From: a virus
Reading direction: 5' to 3' (one strand)
DNA: 24,810 bases
Virus record (IMG/VR): IMGVR_UViG_3300021962_000610
Span: 1-24,810 of that record
Positions 5,626 to 12,041 of the stretch are shown piece by piece (positions within the stretch are counted from its first letter, which is position 1; the number at the start of each line of letters is the position of its first letter). Position numbers and translations under genes: made by a program. Under the pieces are notes generated by a model. It was given only the letters and a program-made list of their open reading frames with translations. It did not search any database and had not been told where the DNA came from.

Positions 5626-6480
5626 GTGAGTAAGTTAAAAATTGCAGAATTGTTTTATAGTGTGCAAGGCGAAGGACGGTACATGGGTGTTCCGTCTGTT
5701 TTCTTACGTACATTTGGTTGTAACTTTAAGTGTGCTGGCTTTGGTATGCCTAAAGGAGAGCTCAGTACAGAAGTAGAGGCTATTGCCGAAAGAATTACGG
5801 ATTTTAAAAAGTATGAAGAACTTCCATTGGTTTCTACAGGTTGTGATAGTTATGCTAGCTGGGATCCTCGTTTTAAGGATCTTAGTCCAATGCTTACTTC
5901 CGACGCCATCGCAGAAAGAATCTCTGAGATTCTACCGTTCAATGAATGGCGAGATGAACATTTGGTAATTACAGGCGGCGAACCATTACTAGGTTGGCAA
6001 CGTGCATATCCGGATTTACTGCGTCATCCTAAAATGGCAGGTCTCAAAGAAATCACTTTTGAAACAAATGGAACTCAGCCATTAACTGAAGATTTTGCAA
6101 ATTATTTGTTAGAATGGCTGATGCCTCATCCAGAATATCACAAAGAGATCACATTCAGTGTTAGTGCTAAACTAAGTTGTAGTGGTGAGGCGAAACACGA
6201 AGCTATCCGACCAGATATAGTTTGCGACTACGAAACATTAGGATATACATATCTTAAATTTGTAGTAGCCACAGAAGAAGATGCAGAAGAAGCAATTGAA
6301 ACAGCAGAGATTTATAGAGCCGAAGGATTTACAGGACCAGTTTATCTTATGCCAGTTGGTGGTGTAGAATCTGTTTATACTCTTAACAATCGAAGAGTCG
6401 CTGAACTAGCAATGAAGAATGGTTTGCGCTATTCGGATCGTTTGCAGGTTCCGTTATTTAAAAATGAGTGGGGAACTTAA
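5626..6480 (+). CDS. queE: 7-carboxy-7-deazaguanine synthase (QueE), radical SAM
   Basis: QueE contracts the ring of 6-carboxytetrahydropterin to 7-carboxy-7-deazaguanine using a 4Fe-4S cluster and SAM. Evidence: FYSVQGEGRYMGVPSVFLR (10-28) is the QueE N-terminal signature, GCNFKC (31-36) gives the first two cluster cysteines, GCDSYASWD (72-80) the third, and ITGGEPLLGWQRAY (115-128) the SAM-binding GGEP strand. About 36 residues separate Cys36 and Cys73, far more than the usual two; as I recall other marine phage QueE proteins share this. Later ETNGT and PVYLMPVGG also fit. The start is GTG at 5626 with AAGGA (5615-5619) six bases upstream. It overlaps the next gene as TAATG. The 5' end is duplicated upstream (4953-5000). 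Confidence 0.95.
   Translation: MSKLKIAELFYSVQGEGRYMGVPSVFLRTFGCNFKCAGFGMPKGELSTEVEAIAERITDFKKYEELPLVSTGCDSYASWDPRFKDLSPMLTSDAIAERISEILPFNEWRDEHLVITGGEPLLGWQRAYPDLLRHPKMAGLKEITFETNGTQPLTEDFANYLLEWLMPHPEYHKEITFSVSAKLSCSGEAKHEAIRPDIVCDYETLGYTYLKFVVATEEDAEEAIETAEIYRAEGFTGPVYLMPVGGVESVYTLNNRRVAELAMKNGLRYSDRLQVPLFKNEWGT
5627..5673 (+). repeat. 47-bp direct repeat, right copy (start of intact queE)
   Basis: Perfect match to 4954-5000. Here it forms codons 1-16 of the complete queE gene. The ribosome binding site is better placed than in the left copy (six bases rather than none before the start), although the start codon is GTG rather than ATG. Confidence 0.97.
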
Positions 6481-6932
6481 TGAAAAAGATTATTAAAAAA
6501 GTCTTAGGACTAGATAAATTAGAAGATTCTATTGCTAAAGCAGAAGCAGAATTAAAAGCTGCCAATGAAAGATTGGCTCAGGCCGAACAAGCTGCCGCGG
6601 AAGCTAAAATTAAAGAAGAAGAAGCCAAACTTACTCCAAAAGAACGTGCCAGCAGAAAAGGCGAACCTTGGGTAGGTGTTTTGGAAACTCACGTAAACAA
6701 AGAAAATCTTCGTAACGGTTTTTTTGAACTTGACTGGAATGATGAATTTATTGTACAATTGAGACAAGCAGGATACGGTTACGAGGGAGATCCTGATGAA
6801 GAAGTAGTCGATCGCTGGTTTAGAGCCCTTTGCGGAGATGTTGCAGGAACAGAAGGAATCAACATGGATCGTAGAGGCGCAGGTTATATTAACGTACAAA
6901 AAATCGCTGAAGGCAAATCGCAAGTTTCATGA
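6480..6932 (+). CDS. Coiled-coil phage protein of unknown function
   Basis: This 150-residue protein starts at the ATG at 6480, which overlaps the queE stop as TAATG and has a GTGGGG run (6468-6473) seven bases upstream. Residues 12-50 are an Ala/Glu/Lys-rich helix (KAEAELKAANERLAQAEQAA and onward) predicted to be a coiled coil. The C-terminal 90 residues form a conserved-looking globular part beginning GEPWVGVLETHV, with GYGYEGDPDEEVVDRWFRA and NMDRRGAGYINVQKIAE. I recall similar proteins in marine T4-like phages but know no function. Not a histone- or nucleotide-binding motif that I can name. Confidence 0.75.
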   Translation: MKKIIKKVLGLDKLEDSIAKAEAELKAANERLAQAEQAAAEAKIKEEEAKLTPKERASRKGEPWVGVLETHVNKENLRNGFFELDWNDEFIVQLRQAGYGYEGDPDEEVVDRWFRALCGDVAGTEGINMDRRGAGYINVQKIAEGKSQVS

Positions 6933-7915
6933 CATATATTCTAGTAGATACTGCTAATACTTTTTTTAGAGCAAGGCACGTTATCAACGGTGATACTGAA
7001 ATAAAGCTAGGAATGGCTTTTCATATCACCCTTAATTCTATTAAAAAAGCCTGGAAGGACTTTAACGGTTCTCACGTTATCTTTTGTCTCGAAGGACGCA
7101 GTTGGCGTAAGGACTATTATGCTCCTTATAAGCGTAATAGAGCAGATGCTAGAGCTATTCTTACTCCCGCAGAACAAGAAGAAGACAAATTGTTTTGGGA
7201 AGCATTTGACACGTTTAAAGAGTTTATCAGCGAAAAGACTAACTGTACTGTTCTTAGACACGAGCAGTTAGAAGCAGACGATCTTATTGCAGGCTGGATC
7301 CAAAGTCATCCTAACGATGATCACGTTGTGATTTCTACTGATACAGATTTTGTTCAGTTAATTGCAACTAATGTAAAACAATACAACGGTGTTACTGAAA
7401 CTACAATTACACACGAAGGTTTCTTTGACGAAAAAGGCAAACCTGTAATCGACAAAAAAACTAAAGAACCAAAAGCAGCACCAGATCCACAATGGTTGTT
7501 GTTTGAAAAATGTATGCGAGGCGATACTAGCGATAATGTCTTTAGTGCATTTCCTGGCGTTCGAACTAAAGGATCTAAAAATAAAGTAGGTCTTATGGAA
7601 GCATATGAGGATCGCAACTCTAAAGGATTTAACTGGAACAATCTAATGCTACAACGTTGGGTAGACCATAACGGTCAAGAACATCGTGTATTTGAAGATT
7701 ACGAAAGAAATCGCAGATTGATTGATTTGTCTGCACAACCAGATGACATTAGAGAAATTATCAAGAACACTATCGACGAGGCGATTAAGAAAAATAAAAA
7801 TATCGATCAAGTCGGAATAAGATTGATTAAATTTTGTAATATGTTTGATCTCAAAAAAATTGCAGATCAAGCACAAATATATGCAGAACCACTTAATGCG
7901 AGGTATACACAATGA
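6929..7915 (+). CDS. FEN-type 5'-3' exonuclease (phage RNase H-like)
   Basis: This 328-residue protein is a 5'-nuclease that removes RNA primers or 5' flaps in lagging-strand synthesis. Metal-binding acidic residues appear in order: Asp7 (ILVDTANTFFRAR), EGRSWRKDYYAPYKRNR (55-71) as the arch/'EGRxxR..Y..YK.NR' segment, LEADDLIAGWI (114-124), VVISTDTDFVQLI (133-145), and MRGDTSDNVFSAFPGV (196-211), the H3TH helix-loop region. The C-terminus is charged. It begins with ATGA overlapping the previous stop and ends with ATGA overlapping the next start. It corresponds to the T4 rnh type protein rather than a PolA-fused domain. Domain order and length fit the family. Confidence 0.92.
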   Translation: MTYILVDTANTFFRARHVINGDTEIKLGMAFHITLNSIKKAWKDFNGSHVIFCLEGRSWRKDYYAPYKRNRADARAILTPAEQEEDKLFWEAFDTFKEFISEKTNCTVLRHEQLEADDLIAGWIQSHPNDDHVVISTDTDFVQLIATNVKQYNGVTETTITHEGFFDEKGKPVIDKKTKEPKAAPDPQWLLFEKCMRGDTSDNVFSAFPGVRTKGSKNKVGLMEAYEDRNSKGFNWNNLMLQRWVDHNGQEHRVFEDYERNRRLIDLSAQPDDIREIIKNTIDEAIKKNKNIDQVGIRLIKFCNMFDLKKIADQAQIYAEPLNARYTQ

Positions 7916-8388
7916 CTGAACTACATGCAAAACCAATAATTCCTAACAAATATTGGGTAGTAGAACAAAACGGTTTACGTTATGCTACTTTAAGAAAAAA
8001 CGAAGACAACAGATTTGTTATGTCTAACGAAACAGGAATTGAAATTTTTGAAACTAAAGAAAGTTTAATTCGACAATACGGCAAAGGTTTCTTTATAGCA
8101 AAAATCTTAAAAGAAGCGGACGGTAGTCCTGTTAATGAAGTCCATGGCTATTCTACTAGTACCGAACCTCATAACTCAGTTTTTGATATCAAAAATAAAC
8201 TTCCCTTATTCACTAAAAGTGAAGATAGTAAAAGTCTTTACTGTGCAGGATATTACATCATACGCTTTGATAAAGGTTGGGTCAAAAGTTTCTGTCCTAA
8301 ACTAATTACATTGCAGAGATACGAATATCAAGGTCCTTTTAAGACCGAAAATGAAATGAAGCAGGCACTGTCAAATGCATCAAAATAA
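7912..8388 (+). CDS. Conserved marine-phage protein, unknown
   Basis: The 158-residue product starts with ATGA overlapping the exonuclease, with GAGG eight bases upstream. The C-terminal half has strong-looking blocks: HGYSTSTEPHNSVFDI, KLPLFTKSEDSKSLYCAGYY and FDKGWVKSFCPKLITLQRYE. I have the impression of having seen similar blocks in other T4-like marine phages, always without function. Alternating hydrophobic residues suggest a beta-rich fold; the Cys and His residues do not form a clear metal site. It overlaps the next gene by 14 bases. Confidence 0.78.
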   Translation: MTELHAKPIIPNKYWVVEQNGLRYATLRKNEDNRFVMSNETGIEIFETKESLIRQYGKGFFIAKILKEADGSPVNEVHGYSTSTEPHNSVFDIKNKLPLFTKSEDSKSLYCAGYYIIRFDKGWVKSFCPKLITLQRYEYQGPFKTENEMKQALSNASK

Positions 8389-8623
8389 ATTACCAGATAG
8401 ATTGGGCAGTGTTGAAAGATTGGCACAACGACTCAAATCTGCCGAAGCTTCGCAACAAAAAGAAATAAAGTTAACTATTCAAGAAGCACGTGAACTTGTA
8501 ATGGATTTAGGTTTATTGACTGCCAAAATGGGTAATCATATTCAGGAAATACATGAGATGATTACCAAAATACAATTAAACAACGAAACTATCGAAGTAA
8601 AATTCGATGGCGGAACATTTTAA
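8375..8623 (+). CDS. Small helical phage protein, unknown
   Basis: The 82-residue product is almost all helix by composition: RLGSVERLAQRLKSAEASQQ, then a second helix ending GNHIQEIHEMITKIQ and a final short strand EVKFDGGTF. It is acidic and lacks Cys. It overlaps the previous gene by 14 bases and is followed by a gap with a promoter-like box and a hairpin. A role in transcription or replication accessory functions is possible from its position but nothing in the sequence shows it. Confidence 0.7.
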   Translation: MHQNKLPDRLGSVERLAQRLKSAEASQQKEIKLTIQEARELVMDLGLLTAKMGNHIQEIHEMITKIQLNNETIEVKFDGGTF

Positions 8624-8625
8624 AG

Positions 8626-8633
8626 GATAAATA
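8626..8633 (+). promoter_or_regulatory. T4-late-promoter-like box GATAAATA
   Basis: GATAAATA lies three bases after the preceding stop codon and 26 bases before the ATG at 8660. It differs at one position from the second half of the T4 late box TATAAATA. Similar boxes stand before the genes at 12080, 12013 (-) and 23999 (-). Its end overlaps the hairpin that follows. AT-rich DNA makes chance matches common, so support is moderate. Confidence 0.45.
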
Positions 8634-8659
8634 TATACGTACTTTTCTGGACGTATATA
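8632..8659 (+). promoter_or_regulatory. Perfect 9-bp hairpin abutting a start codon
   Basis: TATATACGT (8632-8640) and ACGTATATA (8651-8659) are exact inverted repeats around a 10-base loop, ACTTTTCTGG. The right arm ends at the base before the ATG at 8660. The only Shine-Dalgarno-like bases (CTGGA, 8647-8651) lie in the loop and first stem base, so the fold would control access to the start. No T-run follows, so it is not a terminator. Confidence 0.6.
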
Positions 8660-8947
8660 ATGAGCAGACCTAAACCTAAAGTTTTACTTGAGATAGCTAA
8701 CAAGGAAACTTTTAAGATTGAACAAATTTTAGAAAGCGAAGCCATTTGGGCTGTTTTCTATAAGGGTCAACCATTCAACTTAAAGAGCGGAAGTTTGGTA
8801 TCGAGTTACCCTGGACCTAAATATAAAAAAGTTTCTTTTAGCAATCCCGGACACGCACACAATCTTGCTAAAAAACTAAATCGTCTATTTAAAACTACAG
8901 ACTTTGATGTAGTTAAATTAACACAAGGCGAAATTCTTAAGAAATAA
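8660..8947 (+). CDS. Conserved small marine-phage protein, unknown
   Basis: The 95-residue protein has a basic start (MSRPKPKVLLEIANKET), a central AIWAVFYKGQPFNL strand pair, and YPGPKYKKVSFSNPGHAHNL (50-69), then a helix and a final strand. The PGPKYKKVSFSNPGHA block looks like a conserved family core; I recall similar proteins in T4-like marine phages without a known role. It is one of the few genes in this run preceded by a real gap, which carries a late-promoter-like box and a hairpin, so it may begin a late transcription unit. Confidence 0.78.
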   Translation: MSRPKPKVLLEIANKETFKIEQILESEAIWAVFYKGQPFNLKSGSLVSSYPGPKYKKVSFSNPGHAHNLAKKLNRLFKTTDFDVVKLTQGEILKK

Positions 8948-8948
8948 A

Positions 8949-9335
8949 ATGGATCCAAAAGATAACTACACGTTATTATTTTTACGTGCAGCTAATCAAG
9001 ATGAGAATAAAGATTTTATTTCTTCGAGATCCATTTGGTGGTATAACCAAAGAAACAAATCCGAAGGCGGTCTTAGATTAACCGAACAAGGATATACTTT
9101 TGTAATCGAACAAGCACAGATCAAAGAATATGTTGTTCCATTTCCCAATGATCTAAAACTAACTCCACAAATACTCATTTGGCTTGACAAATTCATTGCT
9201 GGTCCGTATTATATTAATAAAAAATCTATAATAGTTTTTTCAGAAAAAGTAGCATTTGAACTGTACCTATTTTCTGGCGATGTTCATAAAATGGGTGCTG
9301 CAAAAGCTCTCTCCAAACACATGGCTCAGGATTAA
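8949..9335 (+). CDS. Phage protein of unknown function
   Basis: The 128-residue product begins one base after the preceding stop. It includes SIWWYNQRNKSEGGLRLTEQ (28-47), YVVPFPNDLKLTPQILIWLD (71-90), AGPYYINKKSIIVFSEKVAF and a final short helix, AKALSKHMAQD. The 'LTPQILIWLDKFI.GPYYI..K.I..FSE' layout looks like a compact alpha/beta domain, and the next gene contains a similar segment (DTDLIKWIDTKLNGRYTIV), so the two may be distant relatives. No enzyme motif is visible. Confidence 0.75.
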   Translation: MDPKDNYTLLFLRAANQDENKDFISSRSIWWYNQRNKSEGGLRLTEQGYTFVIEQAQIKEYVVPFPNDLKLTPQILIWLDKFIAGPYYINKKSIIVFSEKVAFELYLFSGDVHKMGAAKALSKHMAQD

Positions 9336-9368
9336 CTGGGCATTCATATATCAAGTTTAAATAAGTTT

Positions 9369-9644
9369 ATGTTTAAAATCAATCCACTGAACATTTTAAA
9401 GAAAAGAAGGTTAAGCTTTGTTCCTCCTCATTTCTCAAAAATACAAATTCAAAATCACGATTTATTCTTTGATACTGATTTGATCAAATGGATTGATACG
9501 AAATTAAACGGTAGGTATACGATTGTAAATCTACCGTATGTTACCAGCGAAGGCAAAAGTCAAACAGGAACATTTGCTGCCTTTGAAGACCCAAGAGAGT
9601 TAACATACTTTATGTTAGCCTGCCCACATTTAAGGAGAAACTAA
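9369..9644 (+). CDS. Small phage protein, possible relative of the preceding gene
   Basis: This 91-residue protein follows a 33-base gap that contains TTTAAATA (9356-9363) but no convincing ribosome binding site. Its N-terminus is basic (ILKKRRLSF). The middle, FFDTDLIKWIDTKLNGRYTI (33-52), matches in pattern the TPQILIWLDKFIAGPYYI segment of the previous protein, followed by ..EDPRELTYFMLACPHL where the other has FSEKVAFELYLFSGD. This suggests an old duplication with divergence. Function unknown. It overlaps the next gene as TAATG. Confidence 0.7.
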   Translation: MFKINPLNILKKRRLSFVPPHFSKIQIQNHDLFFDTDLIKWIDTKLNGRYTIVNLPYVTSEGKSQTGTFAAFEDPRELTYFMLACPHLRRN

Positions 9645-9868
9645 TGACTGAAGAAGTTCAAAATCAAGCACAGACACCACCTCAAGAGCAACCACAACAA
9701 CCTCAAGAGCAAGGTGCAGATCTAAATATCAGCGATCTACAAGCGTTAAAAAATATCATTGATATCGCTAGCACCAGAGGTGCTTTTAAAGCACCAGAAT
9801 TAGCAGCAGTAGGAGCGGTTTACAATAAGTTGACCAATTTTTTAAATACGGTCGCTAAAGGACAATAA
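9644..9868 (+). CDS. Small protein with Gln/Pro-rich N-terminus
   Basis: The 74-residue product starts with AAGGAG (9632-9637) at good spacing. The first 25 residues are Gln-, Pro- and Glu-rich (QAQTPPQEQPQQPQEQ), probably disordered. The rest, DLNISDLQALKNIIDIAST and RGAFKAPELAAVGAVYNKL, forms two or three helices and looks like the conserved core; I recall such proteins in marine T4-like phages. No function is known to me. The next gene starts two bases after its stop. Confidence 0.75.
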   Translation: MTEEVQNQAQTPPQEQPQQPQEQGADLNISDLQALKNIIDIASTRGAFKAPELAAVGAVYNKLTNFLNTVAKGQ

Positions 9869-9870
9869 TT

Positions 9871-10494
9871 ATGGCAATTCTAAAACACGTAGGTAAAATG
9901 AAAGCAAACGGAGCTAAAGTTCTAGTGGCTTTCAGAACTGTACCTGGAGATCCTTATTACGCTTTAGTTATAGGAACCGCCAATCTTTCTGATACATATC
10001 ACAATGCTATCATTAGTCTAGTTGAAAGTCAACAAGCACAGGATTCTAATGAATTCGGAGATATTTTAAGTATCAGACATTTTCCAGACGGACGCACTAT
10101 GTTGAATGCTTTACACGTTGATGGAAAATTAATAAAAGTTCCAACTACCGACGTGATTATGACTCCGGATACTTCTAACACTATTCCGTTAGATCAATTG
10201 AATACTTTGATTGCTGAACAGAAAGGTGTAGCAGTTGATGAGCTAGCCGGTCTTATTGGCCAAGATCCTAATACACAAATACAGAATGTAGGCGATGTAA
10301 AAGATCTATCTCCGCAACCTCAAACAACACCCAAGGAAGAAAGCGGTGTCTTAAGTGATAGAGATCTTGCTAAATCTTATCGTAGTCAAGCAGATGCTAT
10401 GTACAAAGAAGCTGCAAGATTACGCAAACAAGCAGACGAAATCGATCCTCCTGCTAAGAAGACAGCAAAGATAAAAGAAGAAACCAGTGCCTAA
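9871..10494 (+). CDS. Phage protein with beta-rich N-terminus and charged tail, unknown
   Basis: The 207-residue protein starts at ATG 9871 with AAAGGA (9857-9862) upstream. Residues 1-100 look beta-rich (HVGKMKANGAKVLVAFRTVP, then YYALVIGTANLSDTYHNAII). The middle is a linker rich in Asp, Gln and Pro. Residues 155-205 form a charged helix with LAKSYRSQADAMYKEAARLR and KKTAKIKEE, like a coiled coil. The layout suggests a protein that binds a partner through its tail. I recall similar proteins in marine T4-likes but know no function. It overlaps the next gene, which begins with GTG, by eight bases. Confidence 0.75.
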   Translation: MAILKHVGKMKANGAKVLVAFRTVPGDPYYALVIGTANLSDTYHNAIISLVESQQAQDSNEFGDILSIRHFPDGRTMLNALHVDGKLIKVPTTDVIMTPDTSNTIPLDQLNTLIAEQKGVAVDELAGLIGQDPNTQIQNVGDVKDLSPQPQTTPKEESGVLSDRDLAKSYRSQADAMYKEAARLRKQADEIDPPAKKTAKIKEETSA

Positions 10495-10792
10495 AAAATT
10501 ATTCAGACCGCCCAAAAATGTCATAAATGAGTGGCCTGAAATTTTTGAAGATATGTACATGAGTACTATGCCCCTCTATTATACTAAGAAAATGCAAATT
10601 AAATTTGAAGACGGGCGCATCTGGGAAATCAACATAACAGATCTTTTAAAAGAAGTCCATTCGGATGAGTTAGCAGGAAAGTTGGTGGAAACGTTTAACG
10701 AATATCGAGACGAAATCAAAGGAATAGAATTCGATATCGATATCGCTAAACTGAAAAAAGATATTAAAAGATCTACTAAAAGAATCTTATAG
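10487..10792 (+). CDS. Small phage protein, unknown; last gene of the + operon
   Basis: The 101-residue protein starts with GTG at 10487, inside the end of the previous gene. It contains RPPKNVINEWPEIFEDMYMS (7-26), a strand pair YTKKMQIKFEDGRIWEINI, and a charged helical end with a basic tail (KKDIKRSTKRIL). Its TAG stop (10790-10792) overlaps the TAA stop of the opposing dehydrogenase gene within TTATAG. Transcription from this operon must run into that gene, and a terminator lies 60 bases further on. Confidence 0.75.
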   Translation: MPKKLFRPPKNVINEWPEIFEDMYMSTMPLYYTKKMQIKFEDGRIWEINITDLLKEVHSDELAGKLVETFNEYRDEIKGIEFDIDIAKLKKDIKRSTKRIL

Positions 10793-12013
10793 TCTGGTAT
10801 TTCCGTAATGTATAACTGTGTAATCTAGGTTATCTTTATTAAAAGTTCTCCAAGGGTCAACAATGATTGACCCTTTTTCTATTTTGCAATAAAGACCTTG
10901 GCTTTCTTCAAAACCTCTATATTCATAAGTAACTCTACGATTATGTGCCAATAACACAACTCCGTAGCATCCATTTATATCGTCACCTGTGAGAGGATCT
11001 ATATAGGTAGGAGCATATCCTGCTTCTTGGCAAAAATGTCCTATAAGTAAACTATAACTACCGTCTATATAAGGAACATCAGGTTTATACGCCTTTCCAT
11101 GTATAAAGATGCTCATAGAATTTTCTTTTGCTAGTCTTACTAATTCTAATGCTAGATTCTTTGCTTGTATTTCTCTCGCATTCATTATTGCATCAAACAA
11201 GTCGTATCCGAGATCTAATTTTTGTGCTAGGTATCTCAATGCGATATTGTCTCTAGGATGGCAAGAGCCTCCGTCGCCCATTCCTGCTTTCATGTATTGC
11301 GGGCCCATTATACGCATTGTACTTTTTGCCAATGCATCAGTCACTACATCGACATTGATATTTCCTTGCTTCACTGCAACGTCTTGAATCATGTTCACAA
11401 GACCAATTTTAGTAGAAATAAAGGTATTGTAGAATACTTTGATACACTCACATTCGTCCCAGGTGCCTACTACATACCTGGGATTATTTTCCATTACAGT
11501 TTTATAAAAATCAATTAATTGTTTAGCATCTCCAGTTTCACTACCATCTTCTGTTCCTATCATAACCATTTCTGGATTAATCATGTCCCAAGCTACACTG
11601 CCCATAGCGATTAGATACGGATTGTAAACAAATCGAGGATTTGTAATATAAGGAATAAAATGTTTTCGTACAGTTCCTGGTAACACTGTGCTTATCAACA
11701 CTAACAATTGATCTTTCTTCATATGATAGTTTGCTTCGATAATTACATCTGTCACTATATCATATTGAAAATCTTTTGGTTCTAAATGTGCTGTTGGTGC
11801 TTTACCGTCATATAGAGGATCGTGTGGAGTAGGTACAGCTATGAATACTATGTCTTTATCTTTAACCGCTTCTTCTACTGTTTTACATATTTTTACCAAC
11901 ATAGTCGGATCCACTAGGCTAACATCATAGCCCGAGACCTTGTGGCCTTTCTTAGCAATTTCTTCTGCACAAGGTAACCCCAATTTACCCAGACCAATAA
12001 AACCAATACGCAT
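10787..12013 (-). CDS. UDP-glucose/GDP-mannose 6-dehydrogenase family protein
   Basis: The 408-residue protein oxidises a nucleotide sugar to its uronate with NAD, or a close variant. The Rossmann motif MRIGFIGLGKLGLPCAEEIA (1-20) has GLGKLG; IVFIAVPTPHD (55-65) is the family PTP segment; LLVLISTVLPGTVRK (103-117) is the STV.PGT segment; CIKVFYNTFISTKIGLVNMI (190-209) holds the conserved Lys202; and GMGDGGSCHPRDN (244-256) holds the catalytic Cys251. The family usually has FGGSCFPKD, so His and Arg are changes beside the Cys. The C-terminal domain reads SIFIHGKAYKPDVPYIDGS, also typical. GGGGG (12018-12022, - strand) precedes the ATG. It probably supplies an acidic sugar donor for the glycosyltransferases nearby. 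Confidence 0.88.
   Translation of the reverse strand: MRIGFIGLGKLGLPCAEEIAKKGHKVSGYDVSLVDPTMLVKICKTVEEAVKDKDIVFIAVPTPHDPLYDGKAPTAHLEPKDFQYDIVTDVIIEANYHMKKDQLLVLISTVLPGTVRKHFIPYITNPRFVYNPYLIAMGSVAWDMINPEMVMIGTEDGSETGDAKQLIDFYKTVMENNPRYVVGTWDECECIKVFYNTFISTKIGLVNMIQDVAVKQGNINVDVVTDALAKSTMRIMGPQYMKAGMGDGGSCHPRDNIALRYLAQKLDLGYDLFDAIMNAREIQAKNLALELVRLAKENSMSIFIHGKAYKPDVPYIDGSYSLLIGHFCQEAGYAPTYIDPLTGDDINGCYGVVLLAHNRRVTYEYRGFEESQGLYCKIEKGSIIVDPWRTFNKDNLDYTVIHYGNTRL
10852..10878 (+). terminator. Intrinsic terminator of the + operon, inside the opposing gene
   Basis: AAGGGTCAA (10852-10860) and TTGACCCTT (10867-10875) are exact inverted repeats around the loop CAATGA, followed by a run of five T (10874-10878). 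On the + strand this is a textbook rho-independent terminator 60 bases after the last + stop codon. On the - strand the same bases encode the GSIIVDP part of the dehydrogenase, and that strand has no T-run at the far side, so it stops one direction only. Confidence 0.85.
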
Positions 12014-12022
12014 AAAACCCCC

Positions 12023-12032
12023 AAATAAATAA
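12023..12032 (+). promoter_or_regulatory. Late-promoter-like box CAAATAAATA for the + sugar operon
   Basis: CAAATAAATA lies 47 bases before the ATG at 12080 and shares AATAAATA with the box at 24018-24025 (-). It is the left arm of a perfect 10-bp inverted repeat whose right arm (12042-12051) is the same box on the other strand. Read as a T4-like late promoter it would start transcription near 12043. It could also be half of a protein-binding palindrome. Confidence 0.5.
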
Positions 12033-12041
12033 TAGCAGCAT

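Noticed and set aside
4953-5673. Direct repeats as the ends of a transposon or insertion sequence
   Set aside because: There is no transposase and no terminal inverted repeat, and the repeat is far longer than a normal target duplication and is itself gene sequence.
6552-6923. Long open frame on the - strand opposite the coiled-coil protein
   Set aside because: It mirrors the biased Ala/Glu/Lys codons of the real + gene, encodes an implausible Phe/Ser-rich product, and would lie alone against the operon direction.
7007-7936. Three - strand open frames opposite the exonuclease gene
   Set aside because: The + strand reading has all nuclease motifs; the antisense frames have no start signals or recognisable content.
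9356-9363. TTTAAATA as a late promoter for the gene at 9369
   Set aside because: It lies five bases from the ATG, too close for a normal start, and differs from the other boxes.
10731-10746. GATATC-type short tandem pattern near the operon end
   Set aside because: It encodes a simple Asp-Ile repeat in a real gene and has no further copies nearby, so it is not a repeat element.
11109-11518. Two + strand open frames opposite the dehydrogenase
   Set aside because: They are antisense to a gene with clear family motifs and have no ribosome binding sites.
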